This document shows positions 19,517 to 27,375 of a stretch of DNA of 64,000 nt, piece by piece. The translations under genes were made by a program, and so were the position numbers. This DNA is from Microbacterium sp. Gd 4-13. Its GTDB lineage: Bacteria > Actinomycetota > Actinomycetes > Actinomycetales > Microbacteriaceae. Position 1 is the stretch's first letter, and the number at the start of each line of letters is the position of its first letter. The notes below the pieces were generated by a model, which did not search any database, was not told where the DNA came from, and saw only the letters and a program-made list of their open reading frames with translations. Location: assembly GCF_003095395.1 (NCBI RefSeq), contig NZ_QEIJ01000001.1, positions 372,001 to 436,000 of the forward strand. The letters run 5' to 3'.

Positions 19517-19568
19517 TCCTCCAGAGTAGCCCGCGACCTCCGCCGATCGGGTGCGCGCCGCTGCGTGA

Positions 19569-19580
19569 GACAATGAACGC
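19569..19580 (+). promoter_or_regulatory. Leaderless-type -10 box (GACAAT)
   Basis: GACAAT at 19569-19574, then 6 nt to the ATG of the stress-protein gene. Confidence 0.5.
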
Positions 19581-20189
19581 ATGAGCATGCTCGGCGGACG
19601 CGTCCCCTCCGGTCGCGAAGAAGTCGGGGAGCAGGTGGCGTCCTTCCCCACGTACGAGGGCGCGCAGAAGGCGGTCTCGGCTCTCATCGCCGCCGACGTC
19701 CCCGCGCGCGACATCGCGATCGTCGGCAAGGGCCTGCGCTCCATCGAACGCGTGACCGGCCGGCTCGGCTACGCGACGGCGGCCCGCTCGGGAGCGGTGA
19801 ACGGCGTTCTGCTCGGTCTGCTCTTCTCGTTCATCTTCGTGCTCGGCGAACCGACGGTGCAGATCGGTGCGTTCCTGGGAGTCATGTTCGTGGGCATCGC
19901 GATCGGCATGCTGCTGAGCCTCATCACCTACTCGATCGTGCGTCGTCGACGCGATTTCGCTTCGGTCATGCAGGTCGTCGCCGACCACTACGAGGTGTGC
20001 GTCACCGCGTCGAGCCTTCACCGCGCGCGGCAGATCGTCGGTCCGGGCTCCGCACCCGCGCCCGACACGTCGACGACGGCAGACCCGGCGCCCGCACCCG
20101 TGGCGCCCCAGCCCGAGGAGCCGCCCCGCTACGGCGAGCGTCTGCCGCCGACCGCGCCCTCGCCGGAACGGATCGAACCTCCCGCGTGA
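19581..20189 (+). CDS. General stress protein 17M-like membrane protein
   Basis: 202-residue protein. The N-terminal GSP17M domain (VASFPTYEGAQKAVSALIAA, IAIVGKGLRSIERVTGRLGY) is followed by two hydrophobic helices (VNGVLLGLLFSFIFVLG and IGAFLGVMFVGIAIGMLL) and a Pro-rich tail. Such proteins accompany the MgtE_N/DUF1003 genes in other actinobacteria. Biochemical role unknown. It overlaps the next gene by 4 nt. Confidence 0.85.
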   Translation: MSMLGGRVPSGREEVGEQVASFPTYEGAQKAVSALIAADVPARDIAIVGKGLRSIERVTGRLGYATAARSGAVNGVLLGLLFSFIFVLGEPTVQIGAFLGVMFVGIAIGMLLSLITYSIVRRRRDFASVMQVVADHYEVCVTASSLHRARQIVGPGSAPAPDTSTTADPAPAPVAPQPEEPPRYGERLPPTAPSPERIEPPA

Positions 20190-20851
20190 GCGACCGGCCG
20201 TTGACCGTCGGGCTCCCCGCCGGCTCGGTGACCGTCTCGACGGTCTGGGAGCGACCCGACGGCGCCTGGGCGACGATCGCCGTCGCGCACGGTGCGGGGG
20301 CGGGCTACCGGCATCCGTTCCTCGAAGGACTCGCGCGTTCGCTCGTCGACGCCGGCATCGCCACCCTGCGCTTCAACTTCCCCTACGTCGAGGCGGGACG
20401 GCGGATGCCGGGACCCGCCGCTCATGCGATCGAGACCTGGGGTGCGGTCTTCGCATGGCTGGACGACGCCGCTGCCCCCGGGCCCGTGTGGGCTGCCGGC
20501 AAGTCGTACGGCGGGCGGATGGCCTCGATGGCGGCGGCCGCCGGAACGATCGCCCCGGCGGGGCTCGTCTACCTCGGTTATCCGCTGCATCCGCCCGGCG
20601 ACCCGTCGAAGGCACGCACCGCCCACCTCCCCGACATCGCGCAGCGGCAGGTCTTCATCGAAGGCACGAACGACCCGTTCATCGACCCGCACGATCAGCT
20701 CGAGGCGGCGGTCGCCGCCTGCCGTGATGCGACGCTGCGGTGGGTCGACGGCGGCGGTCATTCGTTTGAGGTGAAGGGCCGCAAGCGCCCCGCCGACGAG
20801 GTCGGCGCCGGCATCGCCTCGATCGTCGTCGAGGCGATGCGAGCGGGCTGA
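20186..20851 (+). CDS. Alpha/beta hydrolase, KANL3/Tex30-like
   Basis: 221-residue cytoplasmic hydrolase-fold protein. Conserved elements are the oxyanion region AHGAGAGYRHPFLEGLA, the nucleophile elbow GKSYGGRM, the acid segment EGTNDPFIDPHDQLE and the His in DGGGHSF. The triad looks complete, so it is probably an active hydrolase of unknown substrate. GTG start coupled to the preceding stress-protein gene. Confidence 0.85.
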   Translation: MSDRPLTVGLPAGSVTVSTVWERPDGAWATIAVAHGAGAGYRHPFLEGLARSLVDAGIATLRFNFPYVEAGRRMPGPAAHAIETWGAVFAWLDDAAAPGPVWAAGKSYGGRMASMAAAAGTIAPAGLVYLGYPLHPPGDPSKARTAHLPDIAQRQVFIEGTNDPFIDPHDQLEAAVAACRDATLRWVDGGGHSFEVKGRKRPADEVGAGIASIVVEAMRAG

Positions 20852-20854
20852 CGC

Positions 20855-22276
20855 TCAGCGCTGCGACAGGCGCGCCACCCACTCCTCGACTTCGTCGGCC
20901 GTGCGGGGGATGCCCGCCGAGAGGTTCTCGGGTCCGTCGACGGTCATGAGGATGTCGTCTTCGATCCGCACACCGATGCCGCGGTACTCCTCGGGCACGG
21001 TGAGGTCGTCGACCTGGAAGTAGAGACCGGGCTCGATCGTGAACACCATGCCGGGCTCGAGCTCGCCGTCGTAGTACATGTCGCGGCGGGCCTGAGCGCA
21101 GTCGTGCACGTCGATACCGAGGTGATGGCTCGTGCCGTGCACCATGTAGCGGCGGTGCTGGCCGCCGCGCCGCGGATCGAGCGCCTCATCGGCCGACACC
21201 GGCAGCAGACCCCATTCGGCCACGCGTGCGGCGATGACCTTCATGGCGGCTTCGTGGACGGAACGGAACTTCGCGCCGGGTTTCGCCGCGGCGAATGCCG
21301 CGTCGGCGGCCTCGCGCACCGTCTCGTAGATCCTCCGCTGAACGGGCGAGAACGTCCCGTCAACGGGGATGGTGCGCGTGATGTCGGCGGTGTACAGGCT
21401 GTCCACCTCGACCCCGGCGTCGACGAGCAGCAGGTCGCCGGGAACCACGGCGCCGTCGTTGCGCGTCCAGTGCAGGTAGCACGCGTGCGGGCCGGATGCG
21501 GCGATGGTGTCGTAGCCCTCGGTGTTGCCGTCGCTGCGCGCCCGCTGGTGGAACACGCCCTCGATGATCCGCTCGCCGCGGGGGTGCGCGATGATCCGGG
21601 GGAGATCGGCGACGATGTCGTCGAACCCCTTCGCGGTGACGTCGACGGCGAGGCGCATCTGCGAGATCTCCCAGTCGTCCTTGACGAGCCGCAGCTCGGA
21701 GACGGCGCGCGTGAGATCGTCGTCGTCGCCGAGGATGACGTCGTCGTCGCCGTGCTCGAGCGAGTCGAGGTGCGCGGTCGTGAGGCCGAGGTCGGCGGAC
21801 ACCCCGGCGAGCGAGGGGCGCGGGCCGATCCAGAACTCGCCGATCGAGGCGTCGGCGTAGAACTCCGGGGTCGTGCGGTCGGCGCGTTCGCGGAAGTAGA
21901 GCACGGCGTCGTGCCCGCCGTTGCGCGGCTCGAAGACGAGCACGGAGTCGGGCTCGGACTCGGTCTCCCACCCCGTGAGATGCGCGAAGGCGGAGTGCGG
22001 ACGGAACGGATAGTCGGTGTCGTTGCTGCGCTGCTTCAGACCGCCGGCCGGGATGACGAGCCGCTTGCCCGGGAACGCGCGTGAGACGGCATCCCTGCGG
22101 CGAGCCGCCCAGGCGGCCTGCTCGCGCGGCTCGGGGACGCCGTCCGGACGCGTCGCCCAGCCTTCGGCGATCGCGTCGAGAAATCCCTGCGGGAAGGGCT
22201 GCCGTCGATTCGTCGTGGTCTCGGCCGGCGTGCCGTCGGTCGCGGTCGTCGTCTCGTTCTGGCCTGCGTCGCTCAT
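20855..22276 (-). CDS. pepP: Xaa-Pro aminopeptidase (aminopeptidase P family)
   Basis: 473-residue di-metal M24B peptidase that removes an N-terminal residue before proline. The N-terminal creatinase-like domain contains YPFRPHSAFAHLTGW and VLYFRERADRTTPEF. Metal ligands are intact: LLVDAGVEVDSLYTADITRT (two Asp), HGTSHHLGIDVHD (His), FTIEPGLY (Glu) and GVRIEDDI (Glu). It ends 3 nt from the convergent hydrolase. The ATG lies 6 nt after GACACT, so translation may be leaderless; GGGAG is too close to be an ideal RBS. Confidence 0.95.
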   Translation of the reverse strand: MSDAGQNETTTATDGTPAETTTNRRQPFPQGFLDAIAEGWATRPDGVPEPREQAAWAARRRDAVSRAFPGKRLVIPAGGLKQRSNDTDYPFRPHSAFAHLTGWETESEPDSVLVFEPRNGGHDAVLYFRERADRTTPEFYADASIGEFWIGPRPSLAGVSADLGLTTAHLDSLEHGDDDVILGDDDDLTRAVSELRLVKDDWEISQMRLAVDVTAKGFDDIVADLPRIIAHPRGERIIEGVFHQRARSDGNTEGYDTIAASGPHACYLHWTRNDGAVVPGDLLLVDAGVEVDSLYTADITRTIPVDGTFSPVQRRIYETVREAADAAFAAAKPGAKFRSVHEAAMKVIAARVAEWGLLPVSADEALDPRRGGQHRRYMVHGTSHHLGIDVHDCAQARRDMYYDGELEPGMVFTIEPGLYFQVDDLTVPEEYRGIGVRIEDDILMTVDGPENLSAGIPRTADEVEEWVARLSQR

Positions 22277-22304
22277 ACTCCCAGTGTCTCACCGGGAGGG
22301 TGGG

Positions 22305-23336
22305 TCATCCCTGGACGGGCTCGAGCTGGACGACGAGCGGACGGTGGTCACTACCCGAGGCGTCGAGGGATTTCAGCACCGCGGATCCCGTGGCCCGCCA
22401 TCTCGGTGAGACGAGGATGTGGTCGATCGGGGCGCCGAAGAGCGCGGGGAACTGCGTCGTCCAGGTTCCGACTCCGCCGTTGCCGGTGTCTGCGGCGGCA
22501 TCGTGGCATCGACCGAGAGCCCCACCGTCGACGCCGAGCCCCGCCATGTGGTCGAGCGTGGCGTTGAAGTCGCCCGCCAGGATGACGTTGTCGGCGGCGC
22601 ACTGGTCGGCGAGCCATTGGAGGTCGTCTCGCCAGTGCTGCATGTACGACTGCCGGGGTGCCACCGCGTGCGCGGCCACCACGATCGGACCGTCGCCGGA
22701 GGTCGGCATGGCGACGGCGCTCGGCACGGTGGAGGTGTTGCTGGTGCCGTCCTGCGACGACTCGATGACGGAGTAGTCGCCCAGCTCGGGACTGATGAGC
22801 ACGGTGGTGGAGGTGGCGTCCCATCCGTCGATGCCGTACTCGCCGTACTCGGCGTGGTGAGCCCACATGGGCCGGCCGAGCTCGCCCATGACGATCGCCA
22901 CCTTCTCGCCGGTGTCGATCGTCGTCTCGGGGAGCGTGATGATGTCGGCGTTCATCGCGACGGCGATCTGGGCGATGGTGTCCGGGGCTGTCGCGGAACC
23001 CGCGGTGTTCCAGGTCATCACGCGCAGGCTCGTGTCGGTCTTGTCGGGCAGTGCGTCGGTGCCGATCCCCCGGGAGGCCAGGATGCCGGCGTTGGCTCCC
23101 GCCGCGACGAGCGAGGCGACCGCCAGGGTGAGTGCGAGGGCGCGGATCGGGCGCGCCAGGGCGAAGATCAGGGCGAGGATCGCGAGGGCCGCGAAGGCGG
23201 CGGCCAGCGGGCCACGGAACGACACGATCTGCGCGATCGGAAAGGTGCGTTCGAGCTTGAACAGCTGGGGCCAGGTGAGCACCGCCGCCCCGCTTGTGCA
23301 GAGCAGCGCGATGAGGACCCCCCAGACGCGACGCAC
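22305..23336 (-). CDS. Membrane-anchored endonuclease/exonuclease/phosphatase-family protein
   Basis: 343-residue protein. Three N-terminal hydrophobic helices span residues 1-90, then an EEP catalytic domain with MTWNTAG, LPETTID, AHAVAP, AGDFNATLDHM and the terminal GSDHRPLVV. The catalytic domain probably faces the outside. It may be a DNase, a lipid phosphatase or another phosphoesterase; the sequence does not decide. TAGAGT (23348-23343 on the minus strand) is 6 nt before the GTG start. Confidence 0.87.
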   Translation of the reverse strand: MRRVWGVLIALLCTSGAAVLTWPQLFKLERTFPIAQIVSFRGPLAAAFAALAILALIFALARPIRALALTLAVASLVAAGANAGILASRGIGTDALPDKTDTSLRVMTWNTAGSATAPDTIAQIAVAMNADIITLPETTIDTGEKVAIVMGELGRPMWAHHAEYGEYGIDGWDATSTTVLISPELGDYSVIESSQDGTSNTSTVPSAVAMPTSGDGPIVVAAHAVAPRQSYMQHWRDDLQWLADQCAADNVILAGDFNATLDHMAGLGVDGGALGRCHDAAADTGNGGVGTWTTQFPALFGAPIDHILVSPRWRATGSAVLKSLDASGSDHRPLVVQLEPVQG

Positions 23337-23342
23337 CCCGTG

Positions 23343-23393
23343 ACTCTAGGACAGCAGTCTGGGAGATCGGCGGATGCGGCTACCCTCGGGGGA
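23343..23393. promoter_or_regulatory. Back-to-back leaderless -10 boxes for EEP and PHP genes
   Basis: Minus strand: TAGAGT (23348-23343), 6 nt before the EEP GTG. Plus strand: TACCCT (23381-23386), 7 nt before the PHP GTG. The whole divergent gap is only 57 bp. Confidence 0.6.
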
Positions 23394-24257
23394 GTGGAGT
23401 CGGTGAGCAGGTTCGAGGGTCCGAGTGACCTGCATCTGCATTCGGCATGCTCGGACGGCACCGAGGCCCCCGCGCTCGTCATGGCGGCCGCCCACCGTCA
23501 CGGGCTGAGGACGGCAGCACTGACCGACCACGACACGACCACCGGGTGGGCGGAGGCTGCCGAGGCCGCGTCGTCGCTCGGCATGACATTCCTCCCGGGT
23601 ATGGAGCTCTCCGCTCTGCACGAGTGGCGCAGCGTGCACCTCTTGGCCTACCTCTTCGATCCCGACGAGCCGTCGCTGCGCGCGATGACCGATCGCATCC
23701 GCTCCTCGAGGGTCGACCGCGCGAGGGTGATGGCCGATCGCATCTCCCGCGACTACGACCTGGTGTGGGACGACATCGTCGCCCAGACCTCCGACGGGGC
23801 CACCGTCGGCCGCCCGCACATCGCCGACGCCCTCGTCGCGCGCGGGCTCGTCCGCGACCGTGCCGAGGCGTTCGCGGGCATTCTGAGCCCGGCGGGCGAC
23901 TACTACGTGGCGCTGTACGCGCCGGATCCGGTCACGGCGGTCTCGCTCGTCGTGGGGGCCGGGGGAGTGCCGATCATCGCGCACCCGGCCGGGCGCGCGG
24001 GTCTTCTCCCGTCCCGGCTGCTCGACCGCATGCTCGAGGCCGGTCTCGCCGGCTTCGAGCTCGGCCACCGCGAGAACCTCGCTCCCGGCATCCGCACGCT
24101 CCGGCGCATCGCCGACGATCGCGGCCTCATCGTCACCGGCTCGAGCGACTACCACGGTCTGGGCAAGCCGAATCAGCCCGGTGAGAACACCACCGCCGAC
24201 GCGGAGGTCGCGAAGATCATCGCCCTCGCGAGCGGCACCACGCCCGTCTACCCCTGA
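23394..24257 (+). CDS. PHP-domain phosphoesterase
   Basis: 287-residue metal-dependent phosphoesterase. PHP motifs are in order: DLHLHSACSDGTE, LTDHDTT, GMELSA, the central IIAHPAGR and TGSSDYHG. Related actinobacterial proteins hydrolyse nucleotide phosphates (AMP or pAp phosphatase type), but this is inference. GTG at 23394 is chosen because a -10 box lies 7 nt before it; GTG at 23403 is the alternative. A terminator-like hairpin follows. Confidence 0.9.
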   Translation: MESVSRFEGPSDLHLHSACSDGTEAPALVMAAAHRHGLRTAALTDHDTTTGWAEAAEAASSLGMTFLPGMELSALHEWRSVHLLAYLFDPDEPSLRAMTDRIRSSRVDRARVMADRISRDYDLVWDDIVAQTSDGATVGRPHIADALVARGLVRDRAEAFAGILSPAGDYYVALYAPDPVTAVSLVVGAGGVPIIAHPAGRAGLLPSRLLDRMLEAGLAGFELGHRENLAPGIRTLRRIADDRGLIVTGSSDYHGLGKPNQPGENTTADAEVAKIIALASGTTPVYP

Positions 24258-24275
24258 CGCACCGCCCACGACGAA

Positions 24276-24300
24276 GGGGCGCCCGGTCGTCGGACGCCCC
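24276..24300 (+). terminator. Hairpin after the PHP gene
   Basis: 9 paired bases with one internal mismatch (24276-24285 and 24291-24300, 5-nt loop) between the convergent PHP and helicase genes. Confidence 0.55.
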
Positions 24301-24340
24301 CTCGGGAGATTCGGATGCTGCGCCCGGCGGACGCTGCGGA

Positions 24341-25798
24341 TCAGGCGGCGGGTGCGCCGCCGCCCGTGCGGGCTCCGCCGCGACGACGACGCCGGCGCCG
24401 CGGCGCGGCGTTGCCATCGTGGTGCTCGGAGCCCCCGCCGTCGTGCGTGCCGGCGCCCTCAGGCGTGGCGTCCGCGGCGGCGCCGTGCTCGGCGATCGGC
24501 TGGGGTTCGCGCGAGGACTGCTCCGGACGCGAACGGCGACGACGGCCGCCGTTCTCTCCCGAGCCGGAGTCGGAGCGCGGCTTCGAGGTCTCGGCCGCCT
24601 GGGCGCGGGGAGCCGTGGTCAGACGCCCCTTCGTGCCCTCGGGGATGTTCAGGTCGGTGAACAGGTGCGGGCTCGACGAGTAGGTCTCGGTGGGCTCGGG
24701 CTGCCCGAAGTCGAGCGCGCGGTTGATGAGCGCCCACTTGTGCAGGTCGTCCCAGTCGACGAACGTGACGGCGATGCCCGTCTTGCCCGCGCGGCCGGTG
24801 CGGCCGGCGCGGTGCAGGTAGGTCTTCTCGTCGTCGGGGATCGTGTGGTTGATGACGTGGGTCACGTCGTCGACGTCGATGCCGCGAGCGGCGACGTCGG
24901 TGGCGATCAGCACGTCTTTCTTGCCGGCCTTGAAGGCGGCCATCGAGCGCTCGCGTGCCTCCTGGCTCATGTCGCCGTGCACGGAGGCGGTGTTGAAGCC
25001 CCGGTCGCCCAGCTCGTCGGAGAGGCGCTGCGCGGCGCGCTTGGTGCGCGTGAAGATGACGGTCTTGCCGCGTTCGTCGGCCTGCAGGATGCGGGCGATG
25101 ACCTCGTCCTTGTCGAGCGAGTGCGCCCGGTACACGAGGTGCTGGATGTTCGCCTGCGTCAGACCCTCGTCGGGGTCGGTGGCGCGGATGTGGATGGGGT
25201 TCGACATGAACCGGCGGGCGAGGGCGACGATCGGCCCCGGCATGGTCGCGGAGAACAGCTGCGTGTGGCGCACCGGCGCGACCTTGGTGAAGATCTTCTC
25301 GATGTCGGCGAGGAAGCCGAGGTCGAGCATCTTGTCGGCTTCGTCGAGCACGACCTCCACGGCGCTCGACAGGTCGAGCAGGCGCTGGTTGTTCAGGTCG
25401 ATCAGGCGACCCGGGGTGCCGACGACGATCTGTGCGCCGGCCTTCAGCTGGTCGATCTGACCCTCGTAGGCCTTGCCGCCGTAGATCGCCACGACGCTGG
25501 TCGAGCGGCCCGACGTGAGCATGTCCATGTCTTCGTAGACCTGCACGGCGAGTTCGCGCGTGGGGACGACGATGAGCGCCTTCACACCGGGCTCGGGGTT
25601 CAGGCCGAGTCGCTGCACGACGGGGATGCCGAAGCCGAAGGTCTTTCCGGTACCGGTCTTGGCCTGGCCGATGATGTCCTGGCCGGGAAGGCCCAGCGGA
25701 ATCGTCTGCTCCTGGATGGGGAAGGCATCGACGATGCCTTTCGACGCGAGCACGTCGACGATGTCCTGGTCTACGCCGAGCTCGGCGAAGGTCGTCAC
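24341..25798 (-). CDS. DEAD-box RNA helicase (RhlE-like)
   Basis: 485-residue ATP-dependent RNA helicase. Motifs are complete: Q motif FPIQEQTIPLGL, AKTGTGKT, PTRELAVQ, DEADKML, SATMP, and the C-terminal DVAARGIDVDDV and HRAGRTGRAG. A low-complexity tail with a run of eight arginines and Gly-rich ends probably binds RNA. The GTG giving VTTFAELGV fits the family start; an open frame continues to GTG 25855. A helicase beside a ferritin-like protein matches the Rv3211-Rv3210c order of M. tuberculosis. Confidence 0.93.
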   Translation of the reverse strand: MTTFAELGVDQDIVDVLASKGIVDAFPIQEQTIPLGLPGQDIIGQAKTGTGKTFGFGIPVVQRLGLNPEPGVKALIVVPTRELAVQVYEDMDMLTSGRSTSVVAIYGGKAYEGQIDQLKAGAQIVVGTPGRLIDLNNQRLLDLSSAVEVVLDEADKMLDLGFLADIEKIFTKVAPVRHTQLFSATMPGPIVALARRFMSNPIHIRATDPDEGLTQANIQHLVYRAHSLDKDEVIARILQADERGKTVIFTRTKRAAQRLSDELGDRGFNTASVHGDMSQEARERSMAAFKAGKKDVLIATDVAARGIDVDDVTHVINHTIPDDEKTYLHRAGRTGRAGKTGIAVTFVDWDDLHKWALINRALDFGQPEPTETYSSSPHLFTDLNIPEGTKGRLTTAPRAQAAETSKPRSDSGSGENGGRRRRSRPEQSSREPQPIAEHGAAADATPEGAGTHDGGGSEHHDGNAAPRRRRRRRGGARTGGGAPAA

Positions 25799-25968
25799 GA
25801 TATGAGCCTGTCCGGCGGAAGAGAGCCGCCTAGAGTGATCGGTCCACGCCCTCACTCAGCCGCAGGCGCGGGGGTCCCGATCCGACGCCGGGACCCCTCA
25901 ACGATACCGGAGCGGTCCGGATGCGGCGGAAAGGTGCGTACCGCGGCGGGGCGGAGCGGCCGCGGGCT

Positions 25969-25981
25969 TAGGCTTTCGTAC
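25969..25981 (+). promoter_or_regulatory. Leaderless-type -10 box (TAGGCT)
   Basis: TAGGCT at 25969-25974, then 7 nt to the GTG of the ferritin-like gene. The rest of the 183-bp divergent gap (25799-25981) shows nothing else I can support. Confidence 0.55.
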
Positions 25982-26698
25982 GTGTTCGAGTGGTTGCGTC
26001 GTCGTGGTCGCCCTGCCGGTCGCACCCTCACTCTGAGGTCGCGCGGCGATTTCGGCGATGCCGTGCGGGTCGATTTCGCCGAGTTGGCCCCGGAGGTCGA
26101 CACCTTCCTCGGCCAGGCTGCCTACCTGCAGCTGGGCTTCTTCGAGACGTTGAGCGAGCTGATCGCCTCGACGCCCGAGCTCGCCCAGAAGGAGGCGCTC
26201 TCCCGCGCCGCGGGCGCGGCTCTGACGAAGCACGAGGCGCTCGTCTCGCTCATCCGGGAGCGGGGAGACGATCCGACCGCCCTCATGCTGCCGTTCCGCG
26301 AATCTCTCGACGCCTTCCGCCGCGCCACGCACGGGGTCCGGCCCCAGGAGACGATGGTCTCGGTGCACATCACCGCCGGGATGCTCGACGACTTCTACCT
26401 GGCTCTGTCGGCGAGCTACGGCGACACCGGTCGTCGGGTCGCACGCATCCTCCGCGCCGACGACGACCGCCAGGCGATCGTCGAGATCATCGCGTCCACG
26501 ATCGACAGCGACGAGGAGTGGCGCTCGCTCCTGGCGATGTGGGGCCGTCGGCTCGTCGGCGACACCCTTCTCGTGGCACGGGCGGCCCTCCGGCCGACGA
26601 CGCTCGGCGCCGCCGACGAGGAGAGGGTCGAACCGGTGTTCACCGAGCTGATGGCCGCTCACTCGCGGCGCATGGACGCCACCGGCCTCGCGGCCTGA
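25982..26698 (+). CDS. Ferritin-like fold protein (MiaE_2 type)
   Basis: 238-residue protein of the actinobacterial ferritin-like/MiaE_2 family, related by fold to tRNA hydroxylase MiaE. It is all-helical, with FLGQAAYLQLGFFETLSELI, a KHEALV segment (in the ferritin family Glu/His pairs bind iron) and HITAGMLDDFYL. Whether it binds a di-iron centre cannot be seen with certainty. Start chosen from the -10 box 7 nt upstream. Confidence 0.8.
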   Translation: MFEWLRRRGRPAGRTLTLRSRGDFGDAVRVDFAELAPEVDTFLGQAAYLQLGFFETLSELIASTPELAQKEALSRAAGAALTKHEALVSLIRERGDDPTALMLPFRESLDAFRRATHGVRPQETMVSVHITAGMLDDFYLALSASYGDTGRRVARILRADDDRQAIVEIIASTIDSDEEWRSLLAMWGRRLVGDTLLVARAALRPTTLGAADEERVEPVFTELMAAHSRRMDATGLAA

Positions 26699-26705
26699 CG
26701 TCGGA

Positions 26706-26996
26706 TCAGACCAGTCCGAGGCGCTGGCGTTCGCGGTCGTCCCCCCGCACCCGGGCGGCGCCCAGCGCGAGCACGACGGGCGCGGTGACCACGGCCGGCA
26801 CGATGATCGCCGACAGCCAGATCCAGGGATTGTCGATACCGACGCCGGCCCAGGTGAGGGCGGCCCACGTGATGACGCCCGCGGCGGCGGCGATCGCCGG
26901 GGCGACCACCACGCCCCGCTTCTGACGGTGGGGGAGCGCGAAGTGCAGGCCGACGCCGATCACCACGGCGATCAGCAGAGCGAGCGCGATCTGCAT
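26706..26996 (-). CDS. Small three-helix membrane protein
   Basis: 96-residue protein with three hydrophobic segments (ALALLIAVVIGVGLHF; VVVAPAIAAAAGVITWAALT; IWLSAIIVPAVVTAPVVLAL) and a charged C-terminus. It follows DUF3107 by 10 nt in the same direction and is probably cotranscribed. Family not recognised, function unknown. Confidence 0.7.
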   Translation of the reverse strand: MQIALALLIAVVIGVGLHFALPHRQKRGVVVAPAIAAAAGVITWAALTWAGVGIDNPWIWLSAIIVPAVVTAPVVLALGAARVRGDDRERQRLGLV

Positions 26997-27006
26997 GGTC
27001 TCGGAA

Positions 27007-27231
27007 TCAGGCGACGAAGCCGACGCGGCGCGACTCTTCGGTGCCGAACTCGATGTAGGCGAGGGTCGCGGTGGGCACGAGGTAGCTGTTGCCCTTCACG
27101 TCGGTGAAGTTCAGGTGCGACGCCTTGGCGTCGAGGGCGTCGGCGACGGACTTCTTCACGGCGTCCGATGCCTCGGAGGTTTCGAAGCTGAGCTCGCGGC
27201 CGGTGTTCGCGATGCCGATGCGGATCTCCAC
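27007..27231 (-). CDS. DUF3107 protein
   Basis: 74-residue conserved actinobacterial protein with EIRIGIANTGRELSFETSE at the N-terminus and VPTATLAYIEFG near the C-terminus, the DUF3107 pattern. The open frame runs 14 codons further up, but GGAAAGGG lies 7 nt before this GTG. Function unknown; it lies between the ferritin-like gene and adnA as in mycobacteria. Confidence 0.88.
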   Translation of the reverse strand: MEIRIGIANTGRELSFETSEASDAVKKSVADALDAKASHLNFTDVKGNSYLVPTATLAYIEFGTEESRRVGFVA

Positions 27232-27362
27232 GGTGGTGCCCTTTCCGGCCCGGGTCTGCCCCGGGCGCACCAAAACTCTACGACAGGGCGCGTATCGCTC
27301 CGGCCGTTCCCCGAACGCTCTCGGCGAACGACGTCCGTCGCCCCGGTGTCGGTCGTGCCGGT

Positions 27363-27375
27363 TAGCGTGGTGGGC
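27363..27375 (+). promoter_or_regulatory. Leaderless-type -10 box of adnA (TAGCGT)
   Basis: TAGCGT at 27363-27368 and 7 nt to the ATG. Confidence 0.5.
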